Shown here: piece after piece, positions 55,299 through 64,000 of the stretch
Layout: each line of letters begins with the position of its first letter
Position numbering within the stretch: position 1 is the first letter of the stretch
Source of the DNA: Brachyspira suanatina
Lineage (GTDB): Bacteria > Spirochaetota > Brachyspiria > Brachyspirales > Brachyspiraceae
DNA length: 64,000 nt
Direction: 5' to 3'
NCBI RefSeq assembly: GCF_001049755.1
Contig: NZ_CVLB01000001.1
Coordinates: 1,940,995-2,004,994 of the forward strand
Program-made: the position numbers and the translations under genes
The notes under the pieces: model-generated
Databases searched by the model: none
What the model saw: only the letters and a program-made list of their open reading frames with translations
Told to the model about the DNA's origin: nothing

Positions 55299-57026
55299 TC
55301 ATAATCTTTCTATAATCAAAGATATTCTAGTAAAAAAGTAATTCACATTCCTCAAACTTTCAGCTATAAGAAATATTAACTTTTCTCTGGTTTCTCTTTC
55401 TCCCCTTTCGCACATAAGTATAGTTGTAGAAAGAATAGTTTGAAGTATGCTTGCTTTTTTTTGATATTCTTTTACAAGATTCATAGTTTCATTATATAAT
55501 TCATCTATATTATTCAAATTATTATTTATATTATTATATGTTTTTGATAAAATATTTCTAAACTCTTCTAATATATTTTTTAATTCTATATATGCTTTTT
55601 TTATATCAGTATCGGTATATTTTTTATATATACTATTAGCAATATTCAATGCCTTCTCTCTTATATTAACAACAGAAAAATTTTCAATACTTCCCTCTTC
55701 TATAGAATCTATCTTTACAGCTTCTTTAGTAATCCTCTTTATCTTCATATTTGAATATCTATCTTTGAATTCATTAAAATATTCTATCTGACTTTCAAAC
55801 ACAAACTCTGTAGGAGGATAATTATCTATATTTGTATTATTTTTTATAGCATTGAAATAGTACGATTCATAAGTTTTTAATTTATTAGTTTTATTCACCA
55901 TATATTCATAAGAAAGTGCATGCTTAATATGTCTTTCATAAAAAGGATAGCTATTATCAAATCCTATTAATAATACTTCATCTAAACCAATATAATTAGC
56001 AAAATCTATCATAGTAGTTGCTACGGTACTTGAAGTTGTGAGGCATGATAATTCAGTGAAGCCTTGAATATATTTTATTATTCCCAAATTTTCAGAGGAA
56101 GTGAATCTTATAATATCAGCATTTATATTTCTAGGTATTATTTTATTTGCTGCTATATCCATAACTAAATATGGGAATGCTCTATTCTCATAAACAAAAT
56201 CCAAAGAATTAAAAAATCCGCCGTCTACAGTAATTACAAAATCAGGAATTATACCATGTTTACATAATACACTGTAACTAGTATCCACACATATAATAAA
56301 AAAATTTTCTCTTTCTTTTTTTATATATTCTATGCTATACCTTAATGTAGGACCGGGACATATAAGTAATGCTTTAAATCCTTTAAATGCATTTTTGAAA
56401 TAAATTATATCTGATGATTTCTTTATGTACTCGCTATTAAATATTATATTTTTAGTCCATATATTTTCAAAATACATATTAGTAAAAATATTGGATATTT
56501 CCTTCTCCATTATATTTAATATCTGAGTATAAAATATATTTGCATTATCCTTTTCTTCTTTGGTAAGAGATGGAAGAAGAACTAAATTAATACCGTTGAT
56601 ACTTTTATAATCAATAATTTTATTTATATAATCAATACTATCTTCTTTATAAACAAAAAATATATTATTATTATCAGTGTTATATATATTGTAATATGAA
56701 TATTTAAAAACTGCAGCATCCTCTATAACAACTATTATTTTTAGAGTTTTTATGATTTCTTTATTAAAAAATTCATCAATATTTTCAAGAAGATATTTTA
56801 AAGTATATCCCAATCCATATCCGTATATTATGAGAAGATTTTTATTTTTATTTATATTTTCTAATGCTCTTTTGCATTCATTGTTTATATTATATTTACT
56901 ATGTAAAGCTCTTCCATTTTTAGAGATTATTATAATATTATCTTTATTTTTCTCTATTTTGTATGAAGCGTCAAGTTCGCTCTGTTCTTCTTTTAATAAA
57001 TTATGCAGTTTTACAGATATATTCAT
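55299..57026 (-). CDS. Maf/DUF115 motility accessory protein, glycosyltransferase-like
   Basis: 575 residues of the motility-associated factor family (DUF115/MAF_flag10). N-terminal IIYGYGLGYTLKYLLENI (about 74-91), the core ALLICPGPTLRYSIEYI (about 209-225) and IIPDFVITVDGGFFNSL are characteristic, followed by a helical C-terminal part (about 440-575). Maf proteins glycosylate flagellin, with pseudaminic or legionaminic acid in other bacteria. The FlaB gene is 15 kb away in this window. Whether this spirochaete glycosylates its flagellin is not shown. The gene begins 122 nt from the divergent CheY-like gene. Confidence 0.82.
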   Translation of the reverse strand: MNISVKLHNLLKEEQSELDASYKIEKNKDNIIIISKNGRALHSKYNINNECKRALENINKNKNLLIIYGYGLGYTLKYLLENIDEFFNKEIIKTLKIIVVIEDAAVFKYSYYNIYNTDNNNIFFVYKEDSIDYINKIIDYKSINGINLVLLPSLTKEEKDNANIFYTQILNIMEKEISNIFTNMYFENIWTKNIIFNSEYIKKSSDIIYFKNAFKGFKALLICPGPTLRYSIEYIKKERENFFIICVDTSYSVLCKHGIIPDFVITVDGGFFNSLDFVYENRAFPYLVMDIAANKIIPRNINADIIRFTSSENLGIIKYIQGFTELSCLTTSSTVATTMIDFANYIGLDEVLLIGFDNSYPFYERHIKHALSYEYMVNKTNKLKTYESYYFNAIKNNTNIDNYPPTEFVFESQIEYFNEFKDRYSNMKIKRITKEAVKIDSIEEGSIENFSVVNIREKALNIANSIYKKYTDTDIKKAYIELKNILEEFRNILSKTYNNINNNLNNIDELYNETMNLVKEYQKKASILQTILSTTILMCERGERETREKLIFLIAESLRNVNYFFTRISLIIERL

Positions 57027-57148
57027 CTAATTATAATAACAAAAAAAATATAAAAATCAAATATATAGCAAAATATATAATAAAAAATAATTGACAATAT
57101 TGATAATTATTATAAATTATAGGGATATAACATTTATGAGGTATTTTT

Positions 57149-57574
57149 ATGTCAACTTCACCATTAGGATATAATACTAAAACAGGAAAACCATACAAAG
57201 TAATGGTTATAGATGATTCTAGTACTATAAGAATAGCTGAAAAAAAAATATTGTTATCAGAAAACTTTGAGGTAATATTAGAAGCTGACGGTGCTATGGA
57301 TGCTTTGACAAAACTTAGAGAAGCAGTAGATAAACCGGATATAATAATGATGGATTTTGAAATGCCGCAGATGAACGGAATTGATTTATTAAAAAGAATA
57401 AGAGCATTAAATATAGACTCCAAGATAATAGTTGTTACTTCTTACGCCAATAAAGGCGTGTTAATGGAATTCTTGAAATTAAAAGTAGATGGATATGTTG
57501 TAAAGCCTGTTCAGCGTCAAACTGTAATGTATCATTTAGCTAAGGTAATAGGAAGAGAAGATTATTTAAAATAG
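57149..57574 (+). CDS. CheY-like single-domain response regulator
   Basis: 141 residues, receiver domain only. After a 20-residue N-terminal extension, KVMVIDDSSTIRI carries the acidic pair, MMDFEMPQMNGIDLL the phosphorylation Asp (about 75), VVTSYAN the conserved Thr/Ser and VVKPVQRQ the Lys. No output domain, so it acts by protein contact, in chemotaxis or another phosphorelay. TGAGG is 7 nt upstream. No histidine kinase is adjacent, and it stands between maf and gyrA. Confidence 0.88.
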   Translation: MSTSPLGYNTKTGKPYKVMVIDDSSTIRIAEKKILLSENFEVILEADGAMDALTKLREAVDKPDIIMMDFEMPQMNGIDLLKRIRALNIDSKIIVVTSYANKGVLMEFLKLKVDGYVVKPVQRQTVMYHLAKVIGREDYLK

Positions 57575-57711
57575 AATTATTCTATTAAATCTATAGTTTA
57601 TTTTTTATATAATTAAGAACTGAAAGCCCATTTTCAGAAATAAAAATATATTGCTGCAATAGTATAGTATGAATTATATACTTTCTTCTTTATTATAGTA
57701 TAATTTATATA

Positions 57712-57740
57712 TTGATAATTTTACGATAAAATGTTATAAT
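57712..57740 (+). promoter_or_regulatory. Promoter of gyrA
   Basis: TTGATA (57712-57717), 17-nt spacer, TATAAT (57735-57740), 30 nt before the ATG. Confidence 0.75.
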
Positions 57741-57770
57741 TGTACGAATATTTTTTAAGGATATAGATAT

Positions 57771-60275
57771 ATGGCAGTAAAAAAGAATAAAGAAGATAAT
57801 TCGGAAGAAAGACAATATTCCACACTGACAAAAGATATCTTGAAAAGAGTAGATCATATTTCAATAGAAAATGAATTAAGAGAATCTTATCTAACTTACG
57901 CTATGAGCGTTATCGTATCTAGGGCATTGCCTGATGTTAGAGACGGATTAAAACCTGTTCATAGAAGAATACTATATGCAATGTATGATGCTAATCTTAC
58001 TCATGATAAGCCTTATAAGAAATCGGCAGCTACAGTAGGAGAAGTTTTAGCACGTTATCACCCACATGGAGATTCTGCTGTTTATGGTACTATGGTAAGA
58101 ATGGCGCAGGATTTCTCTATGCGTTACTTGCTTGTAGACGGACAGGGAAACTTCGGTTCTATAGATGATGACCCGCCGGCAGCAATGCGTTATACTGAAG
58201 CTAGAATGACGCGTTTTGCTGAAGAAATGCTTAATGATATAGAAAAAGAAACTGTAAAATTCGTACCGAACTTTGATGATTCCAGAACTGAACCTTCTGT
58301 ACTTCCTGCAACAGTACCTCAGCTTTTAGTCAATGGAAGTATGGGTATTGCTATCGGTATGGCAACTAATATGCCTCCTCATAACTTAAAAGAGGTTGTA
58401 AATGCTATAATTTATTATATAGATCATCAGGATGCAGAAATTAAAGACTTAATGCGTTATATACAAGGTCCTGACTTCCCTACTGCTGGAATTATATACG
58501 GTAAAGAAGGAATAAAAGAGGCTTATACTACCGGAAAAGGCAGAATTAAGCTAAGAGCCAGACTTGAAGTAGAAGAAACTAAAAGAGACAGAGAAGCTAT
58601 AGTAGTAAAAGAACTTCCTTACGGAGTTGTAAAAACTACTTTGCATGAAAAAATAGCTGAATTGGTTAAACAAGGAAAAATTGAAGGCGTAGCAGATATA
58701 AGAGATGAATCAAGCAACAGAGCAGGTATTCGTCTTATAATAGAGCTTAAAAAAGGTGTTGCTACACAAATAGTTCTTAACCAATTATGGAAACATACTG
58801 ATTTAGAAACAACTTTCGGTATAATAAACCTTGCTTTGGTTAATGGCGAGCCTAAAGTATTAAATTTAAAAGAACTTATCAAATATTTTGTTGATCATAG
58901 AGTTGAAGTAATCACAAAAAGAACAGAATATGATTTGAATCAGGCTAAAGCTAAGGCTCATATATTAGAAGGCTTATTAATAGCACAAGCTAATATCGAG
59001 GAAGTTATAAGAATAATAAGAGAAAGCGAAAATACTGATGCTGCTAGAAATACTCTTATGAATAGATTTAAACTTTCAGAAAAACAGGCTCAGGCTATAC
59101 TTGATATGCCTCTTAAACGCTTAACTGCTTTAGAAAAATTAAAAATAGAACAAGAATTACAGCAATTAAGAGAATTTATAGCTTATTGTGAAGATTTGCT
59201 TGCTCATCCTGAAAAAATACTTGCTGTTATTAAAGATGAACTTAAAAAAATAGCTGAAAAATACGGTGATGACAGAAGAAGTGAAATAATAGGAAAAACT
59301 AATGATACTGAAATAGATGAAGAAGATTTGATACATGATGAAGATGTTGCAGTATCTATTACTACTCAAGGATTCATTAAAAGAGTACCGGCTTCAAGTT
59401 ATCGTACTCAAGGAAGAGGTGGCGTAGGTGTTCAAAGCGGAAAATCTCAGGGAGAACATTATATAGAACATTTATTCGTTGCTTCTACTAAAGACTATTT
59501 ATTCATATTTACAGATAGAGGCAAGGCTTTTTGGATGAAAGTGCATGAAATTCCTGCTTTAACTAAGATATCTCAGGGTAAAAGTATTAAATTTATACTT
59601 AACTTAGCACCTGAAGAAAAAATTACAAGCTACTTCACAGTATCCGAATTTGATCCTAAACAATCAATAATTATGGTTACTAAAATGGGTACTATAAAGA
59701 AAATGGAATTAAAGCATCTTGAAAACGCTAAAAAAAGAGGAATACTTGCTTTAACATTAGAAAATAATGATGAATTAGTTGCTGTTTCACCTGTAGAGAC
59801 TGGAGATGATTTCATTATGACTACTGCTACAGGACTTGCTTTGAGAATCACTGAAGAAAAAATCAGAAAAATGGGAAGAGCTGCTGCAGGAGTTAAAGGT
59901 ATTGCTTTAGATGATGATGATGTTTGTGTATCAGGAAATGCTATACATAAAGGAGAATCATTAATAGTTATTACAGAAAATGGAATAGGAAAAAGACTTT
60001 CTTCAAAACAATTCAATGTTAAAGGAAGAGGCGGAAAAGGACAAATATATATCAAACCAGACAATAAAACAGGAAATGTTGTCAGCGTAAAAACAGTAGG
60101 AGACAAAGATGAAATAATGGTTGTTACTACTGACGATATGACTATAAAGATTAAAGCTGATTCTATACCTGAACTTGGAAGAAATGCTAAGGGTGTCAAA
60201 ATCGTTAATATTTCTGATGGTGCTAGAGTTAGTGATTTGGCTGTTGTACCTGCTGATAATGAAGAAAAGAAGTAA
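57771..60275 (+). CDS. gyrA: DNA gyrase subunit A
   Basis: 834 residues. The breakage-reunion subunit that, with GyrB, introduces negative supercoils. Catalytic Tyr141 ([10 protein letters not shown]), N-terminal [19 protein letters not shown] and the C-terminal pinwheel with a GyrA-box-like QGRGGVGVQ (about 546-554). The quinolone-resistance region is [10 protein letters not shown]: Ser102 corresponds to E. coli Ser83 and is intact, but Gly106 stands where E. coli has Asp87. AAGGAT precedes the ATG. Single gene with a clear promoter and terminator; gyrB is not next to it. Confidence 0.95.
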   Translation: MAVKKNKEDNSEERQYSTLTKDILKRVDHISIENELRESYLTYAMSVIVSRALPDVRDGLKPVHRRILYAMYDANLTHDKPYKKSAATVGEVLARYHPHGDSAVYGTMVRMAQDFSMRYLLVDGQGNFGSIDDDPPAAMRYTEARMTRFAEEMLNDIEKETVKFVPNFDDSRTEPSVLPATVPQLLVNGSMGIAIGMATNMPPHNLKEVVNAIIYYIDHQDAEIKDLMRYIQGPDFPTAGIIYGKEGIKEAYTTGKGRIKLRARLEVEETKRDREAIVVKELPYGVVKTTLHEKIAELVKQGKIEGVADIRDESSNRAGIRLIIELKKGVATQIVLNQLWKHTDLETTFGIINLALVNGEPKVLNLKELIKYFVDHRVEVITKRTEYDLNQAKAKAHILEGLLIAQANIEEVIRIIRESENTDAARNTLMNRFKLSEKQAQAILDMPLKRLTALEKLKIEQELQQLREFIAYCEDLLAHPEKILAVIKDELKKIAEKYGDDRRSEIIGKTNDTEIDEEDLIHDEDVAVSITTQGFIKRVPASSYRTQGRGGVGVQSGKSQGEHYIEHLFVASTKDYLFIFTDRGKAFWMKVHEIPALTKISQGKSIKFILNLAPEEKITSYFTVSEFDPKQSIIMVTKMGTIKKMELKHLENAKKRGILALTLENNDELVAVSPVETGDDFIMTTATGLALRITEEKIRKMGRAAAGVKGIALDDDDVCVSGNAIHKGESLIVITENGIGKRLSSKQFNVKGRGGKGQIYIKPDNKTGNVVSVKTVGDKDEIMVVTTDDMTIKIKADSIPELGRNAKGVKIVNISDGARVSDLAVVPADNEEKK

Positions 60276-60301
60276 TAAATAATTTTATTACTATATATTT
60301 T

Positions 60302-60335
60302 AAGCCTATATATTGTTATATAGGCTTATTTTTTT
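60302..60335 (+). terminator. Terminator of gyrA
   Basis: 11-bp perfect stem aagcctatata / tatataggctt with loop ttgt, then aTTTTTTT. Confidence 0.88.
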
Positions 60336-60535
60336 AAAGTTTGTAATTTTTCTAAATTTTTGTTATATTAATAATATAGAGGAATACGTATTCAGAAATA
60401 TTTGAAATGAAAGTTATTTTATTTCTTAAATTTTTAATTTTGATTAATTACAATTTTTTCTATTAAAGAAAAAATTACTTATTAAATATATAAAAATATA
60501 GATAATATTAATATGTTGTTTTTTGGGGTTAAATT

Positions 60536-60886
60536 ATGGATACTATGTTAAAACTTCCTTATGAAGCTGAAATATTTATAAAGAGTAAATTTCTTAAAGC
60601 ACAAATAGTAGAAATCGAGAAAATAGAAAATATTTTCAAAGTAGAACTCGATAATGAAGTATTTATCACATTCGATGAAAATGGCAACTGGATTTCTATT
60701 AACAGCCAAAAAAGACTGCCGGAAGCTGTTATTCCAGATGTAGTACAAAATAAAGTAAGTAAGTTAAAAAGATCTGAAACAAAATATCAATATAAAAATT
60801 TAGACATTAATGAAATAAGGAAAATTATTAATTCATACAGAGTAATATTAGATCATTATTTGGAAATGCATATATATAGTAATTAA
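60536..60886 (+). CDS. Small protein of unknown function
   Basis: 116 residues, cytoplasmic, no signal or membrane segment. An N-terminal beta-rich half (EAEIFIKSKFLKAQIVEIEK, then VELDNEVFITFDENGNWISI; the fold looks like a PepSY- or KTSC-like beta sheet) is followed by a helical C-terminus (DINEIRKIINSYRVIL). A plausible match is the putative beta-lactamase-inhibitor-like PepSY group, but I am not sure. GGGG lies 8 nt before the ATG. Convergent with the ABC ATPase gene, with one base between stops. Confidence 0.6.
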   Translation: MDTMLKLPYEAEIFIKSKFLKAQIVEIEKIENIFKVELDNEVFITFDENGNWISINSQKRLPEAVIPDVVQNKVSKLKRSETKYQYKNLDINEIRKIINSYRVILDHYLEMHIYSN

Positions 60887-60887
60887 A

Positions 60888-61562
60888 TCATTTCAAACAG
60901 CGAACTATTTTACCATTAGACATTTCATAAACATTATTAGCATAAGCTGCTATGTTATGAGCATGTGTAACCATGATTATGCTAGTTCCTTGTTTATTGA
61001 TTGTTGTTAGTATTTCCATCAAAGTTTTTGTAGTTGCAGGATCAAGATCGCTTGTAGGCTCATCAGCTATTAAGCATTTACAGCCATAAGCTAATGCTCT
61101 TAGTATAGCAACCTTTTTCATTTCCCCACCCGAAAGATTAGATGCTTTAGAATATGTTTTATCTTTAAGAGCAAACAATTCTATATTCTCTTTAGTCTGA
61201 TTTATTTTTTCATCTGTAATTTTATGTTTAAAAGCTAAAGGCATTAATATATTATCTATAACACTTATTGTAGGTATAATTACAGGATACTGAAATATAT
61301 AAGAAAAATATTCTCTTCTAAAACTTGCAAGAACATCTTCACTAGCTCCATTCAATTTGAAAGAGTCATAATATATAGTTCCGCTTGTAGGTTTAAGTAT
61401 ACCGCCTATTATACTAAGCAATGTACTTTTACCGCTTCCTGTATGTCCTACAAAACTTATAAAATCACCTTGATTGATATCTAAACTAATATCCTCACAA
61501 GCATTGCACTGATTAACTCCCAAAGGGAAAACCTTTGATACATTGATTATTTTTATATTCAT
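60888..61562 (-). CDS. ABC transporter ATP-binding protein, LolD/MacB type
   Basis: 224 residues. Walker A GHTGSGKST (about 37-45), Q-loop near YIFQYP, signature LSGGEMKK (about 142-149), Walker B CLIADEPTSDLD (about 161-172) and the switch His in VTHAHN. The LolD/MacB/FtsE subgroup works with FtsX-like permeases in lipoprotein release or peptide export. Overlaps the preceding permease gene by the 4-nt ATGA, confirming they are a pair. Confidence 0.9.
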   Translation of the reverse strand: MNIKIINVSKVFPLGVNQCNACEDISLDINQGDFISFVGHTGSGKSTLLSIIGGILKPTSGTIYYDSFKLNGASEDVLASFRREYFSYIFQYPVIIPTISVIDNILMPLAFKHKITDEKINQTKENIELFALKDKTYSKASNLSGGEMKKVAILRALAYGCKCLIADEPTSDLDPATTKTLMEILTTINKQGTSIIMVTHAHNIAAYANNVYEMSNGKIVRCLK

Positions 61563-62122
61563 AGTGTTCCCCTCAAATCATCATAAGGATCTTTGTGTAA
61601 AAGTATAGAATTAGAAATAAAAGCCCCTATCATAAAACCTACTATTAGTACAGCATTAACCAATAATACAACATAAGCACCATTTATTACATCAGAAAAT
61701 TCTATTAAAGTTAATATATATGAACTGTATCTTAAATATAAGATAAACATTTCTATAATACATATTAAAAATGATACTAAAGGATATAAAAGACTTATTA
61801 ATATAGCCAATTTTCTTATAGCTAATTTAGTAGCTCCAAATATACGCAAAGTAGAAAACATTCTGCTATTCTTTGAAAATATATAAGAACTAGATATTGC
61901 AGAATATAGTACCCCTATTATAAATATTCCTATGAATAAAGCATATATAGAAAACTCTCTGAAAAAAGGTATATTTTCATTTAATAATATTTCATATTTC
62001 CATACCAAACTGAATATAGAAGTTACAGCCATAAGCTGAGATAATGAAATAAATATAATTATTGAAAAAACAATACTTCCTTTAATGAGTTTTGAAGCAT
62101 ATCCTATAGTTGAATTATACAC
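61559..62122 (-). CDS. FtsX-like ABC permease, short form
   Basis: 187 residues with four membrane helices and the FtsX/MacB-type coupling motif FSTLRIFGATKLAIRKLA (about 85-102). There is no periplasmic domain between helices, unlike the usual 400-residue MacB/LolC. It starts with GTG at 62122, preceded by AAAAGG. It may form a compact permease with the ATPase downstream. Upstream 62123-62245 shows no continuation in another frame, so it does not look like a broken longer gene. Confidence 0.7.
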   Translation of the reverse strand: MYNSTIGYASKLIKGSIVFSIIIFISLSQLMAVTSIFSLVWKYEILLNENIPFFREFSIYALFIGIFIIGVLYSAISSSYIFSKNSRMFSTLRIFGATKLAIRKLAILISLLYPLVSFLICIIEMFILYLRYSSYILTLIEFSDVINGAYVVLLVNAVLIVGFMIGAFISNSILLHKDPYDDLRGTL

Positions 62123-62245
62123 AATAAAAACCTTTTATTTTTTTTAACCTATTAGTAGTATCTTTGTAAAATATAATACAGGTCTTTCTAAATTCAATAT
62201 CGATATTATTCATAATTACTTAAGTAAATTCTTTTTTAATATCAA

Positions 62246-62770
62246 TTATCTTAAAGGGCCAAATTTTATTGTGTTAAAATTATCTACTTCTTCTATCATA
62301 GGTATAGGATATTCAGACATATCTTTGCCTTCTCTTAAAGTATTGTATATAGTTAAATTACTTTTTTTCCAATCATATAATCTTTGTTTGTATGCTTTAG
62401 TATATCCTGAAGTCATTTCTAATTTACCATTATTCAAAATAAAACCTACAAGCATATTTACTTTATCATCAGGTATAGAACCTTTCACATCATAAGCGAC
62501 ATAATTTAATGGCATTTTTTCATAATAATAAGCATTGGTAGCACTTTCAGCATATAGAAATATACCTGTTCCTCTTTTCATACCATTTACTTTATATTCA
62601 ACATTTCCATTTTCTTTAAATGTATATAAATATCCATTAGGAGCTAATACACTTTTTCCTTTAACCGCTTTTATCCACACACTATTGTATTTACTTTGAG
62701 CAACTTTAACATTAGATGCACAAGATGTTATAGTAAATAACAATATCACTATACTATAGAATTTCAACAT
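62246..62770 (-). CDS. Lipoprotein of unknown function
   Basis: 174 residues. The lipobox is ITSCAS at the end of the signal peptide (LKFYSIVILLFTITSC), so Cys17 should be lipidated. The mature part is beta-rich (NGYLYTFKENGNVEYKVNGM). No family assigned; several Brachyspira lipoproteins are of this size. AAGGAT precedes the ATG. It begins the minus-strand unit but is separated from the ABC genes by 123 nt of A/T. Confidence 0.78.
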   Translation of the reverse strand: MLKFYSIVILLFTITSCASNVKVAQSKYNSVWIKAVKGKSVLAPNGYLYTFKENGNVEYKVNGMKRGTGIFLYAESATNAYYYEKMPLNYVAYDVKGSIPDDKVNMLVGFILNNGKLEMTSGYTKAYKQRLYDWKKSNLTIYNTLREGKDMSEYPIPMIEEVDNFNTIKFGPLR

Positions 62771-62944
62771 AAGAATCCTTAATAAAATATTTTCTATATT
62801 CTCGGCATCAAAATTAATTATTATATAAAATTATATTTATAGTGATTTTTAACAGTCTTTTCATTATATACTATTGCTATTTAATAAAATAATATTTATT
62901 ATATATTAACATTTTTAATACCTTATATAAACGGTAAAAGTAAT

Positions 62945-64000
62945 ATGCATAATAGTGAATCAATATATACTGAATTAATAGAAAGATTTTCAAAAAGTGA
63001 AGAATTTTTAAATTTTGATATAAAAACTGCCAAAAGTTTAACAGGACTTAAAGGCGGAAGCGATTCTTTATTTTTTGCATCTCTTTTTAATAATAATGAA
63101 GAAAATATTTTAATAATAAAAGAAAATGAAAGCGATGCTATGCTTTTAAGCCAATCTTTAAATTTTTATAATATACCTAATTATTATTTTCCAGATTATG
63201 ATACTGTTCCTTTTACCAAAATGTCTCCAGTTACAGATATAGCACAGGATAGAATAAATATTTTATATAAATTAATAAATAAAGAAAAATGTATAATAAT
63301 AACAACTGTAAATGCTGTAACTAGAAAATTACCTAATAGAAATGATTTGAAAAAACTGCCTATATATTTAAATGTAGGCGATAAATTAGATTTGGATAAT
63401 TTAAGATTAACATTATATGATTTAGGATATGTCATAGAGAGAGAAGTTGCTGAAAAAGGCACTGCTTCTGTGAGGGGAAGTATAGTAGATGTATTTTCTG
63501 TAGAATATAATAATCCTATTAGAATAGAATTATTTGATGAGGAAATAGAAAGTATAAGACTATTCAATGTAGAAGATGGAAGATCTTTCAAAAGCGTAGA
63601 AAATATAATTATTTATCCTGTGAGAGAAGCTATTTACAGTGATTCGGCGGTAAGTGAATTTTTAAATAATAACAACATTGAAGATGAACTTAAAGACAAT
63701 ATAACAAAAAGAAAGTATTTCGCCGGAAGTGAAAATTTACTGCCTATTTTTTATAACGAACTAGAAACTATATTTGATTATTTTGATTATGGTTATATAT
63801 TCATTGATGATGCTTTAAAATTAAAAAATAAGCTCATAACTATTATAGATACTATAAAAGAAAATTTTAATGATATAGATAATATGTTTACTATAATAGG
63901 AGATATTTATAAACTATATATTGATAATAATTATTTTTCTGAAATAGTAAAAAAATCAATAAATATATCGCCTTTCATAACGGATATAGATATATATAAA
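62945..64000 (+). CDS. mfd: Transcription-repair coupling factor Mfd, N-terminal part (3' end outside window)
   Basis: Open frame from ATG 62945 to the window end, 352 codons with no stop. The N-terminal UvrB-like domain of Mfd is recognised by FFASLFNNNEENILIIKENE, YYFPDYDTVPFTKMSPVTD, AEKGTASVRGSIVDVFSVEY and EEIESIRLFNVEDGRSFKSV (each a partial block). Mfd removes stalled RNA polymerase and recruits UvrA. The full protein is about 1,150 residues, so the helicase domains lie outside. A weak GGTAAAAG is the only ribosome site. It is divergent from the lipoprotein gene. Confidence 0.88.
   Translation, partial: MHNSESIYTELIERFSKSEEFLNFDIKTAKSLTGLKGGSDSLFFASLFNNNEENILIIKENESDAMLLSQSLNFYNIPNYYFPDYDTVPFTKMSPVTDIAQDRINILYKLINKEKCIIITTVNAVTRKLPNRNDLKKLPIYLNVGDKLDLDNLRLTLYDLGYVIEREVAEKGTASVRGSIVDVFSVEYNNPIRIELFDEEIESIRLFNVEDGRSFKSVENIIIYPVREAIYSDSAVSEFLNNNNIEDELKDNITKRKYFAGSENLLPIFYNELETIFDYFDYGYIFIDDALKLKNKLITIIDTIKENFNDIDNMFTIIGDIYKLYIDNNYFSEIVKKSINISPFITDIDIYK

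Noticed and set aside
61559-62122. Truncated ABC permease pseudogene
   Set aside because: Short, but it has a start with ribosome site, four helices, ATGA coupling to the ATPase and no remnant upstream.
1-64000. CRISPR array, prophage or IS element
   Set aside because: No regularly spaced repeats, integrase, DDE transposase or phage structural genes were seen; the Rpn-type gene has no terminal inverted repeats.

Overview
The window is AT-rich (intergenic spacers are almost pure A/T) and carries a spirochaete-type flagellin (FlaB), a Maf/DUF115 flagellin-modification gene, Rnf genes, tandem ankyrin genes and many TPR proteins. This suggests an intestinal spirochaete of the genus Brachyspira. 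The genus call is inference from gene content and composition. It is ordinary chromosome: no phage, integrase, insertion sequence or CRISPR array was seen.

Layout. 1-5.9 kb: end of a TPR gene, tRNA-Lys/tRNA-Glu and tRNA-Phe on the minus strand, an RluA-type pseudouridine synthase, a GldG-like ABC auxiliary protein and radA. 6-10 kb: a PHP phosphatase, tRNA-Leu, a CNNM/CBS transporter and a PP-loop thiolation enzyme. 10-15.4 kb: a minus-strand cell-envelope and division operon, ftsZ - TPR lipid/secreted protein - coaE - SPOR protein. The FtsZ has a very long disordered linker. 15.7-24.6 kb: mtaB, then an accessory block: a frameshifted AbiF-like HEPN gene behind a promoter-driven hairpin RNA, a SUKH (SMI1/KNR4) protein, a BspA-repeat/DUF4132 fusion, a large TPR protein and a SUFU protein. 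24.6-31 kb: a frameshifted flavoprotein gene, a MATE exporter, a GNAT acetyltransferase and rnfE-rnfA-rnfB. 31-38 kb: a chemoreceptor and two recently duplicated ankyrin genes. 38-43 kb: an unknown secreted protein, flaB with a sigma-28 promoter, a two-gene regulator operon behind a 44-bp palindrome, and a GT61 glycosyltransferase. 43-47 kb: dnaG-rpoD, translationally coupled. 47-53 kb: unknown-NUDIX-lepB, azlCD-cutC, a DUF3298 protein and an Rpn-type nuclease. 53.4-64 kb: a glutathione peroxidase read through an in-frame UGA (selenocysteine), tpx, a RluD-like enzyme, maf, a CheY-like protein, gyrA, an ABC exporter, a lipoprotein and the start of mfd.

The points most worth following are the selenocysteine glutathione peroxidase with its own SECIS-like hairpin (a plain ORF caller truncates it), the AbiF-like gene with a separately promoted leader RNA and a poly-A frameshift, a five-copy bipartite G-rich intergenic repeat of about 100 bp, and a 44-bp perfect-arm palindrome placed over the promoter of a small HTH operon.

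Promoters are easy to read here: TTGACA-like -35 and TATAAT-like -10 boxes 16-17 nt apart precede most transcription units and are listed where the match is good. Many starts were moved from the longest ORF to the ATG/GTG that has a Shine-Dalgarno sequence.
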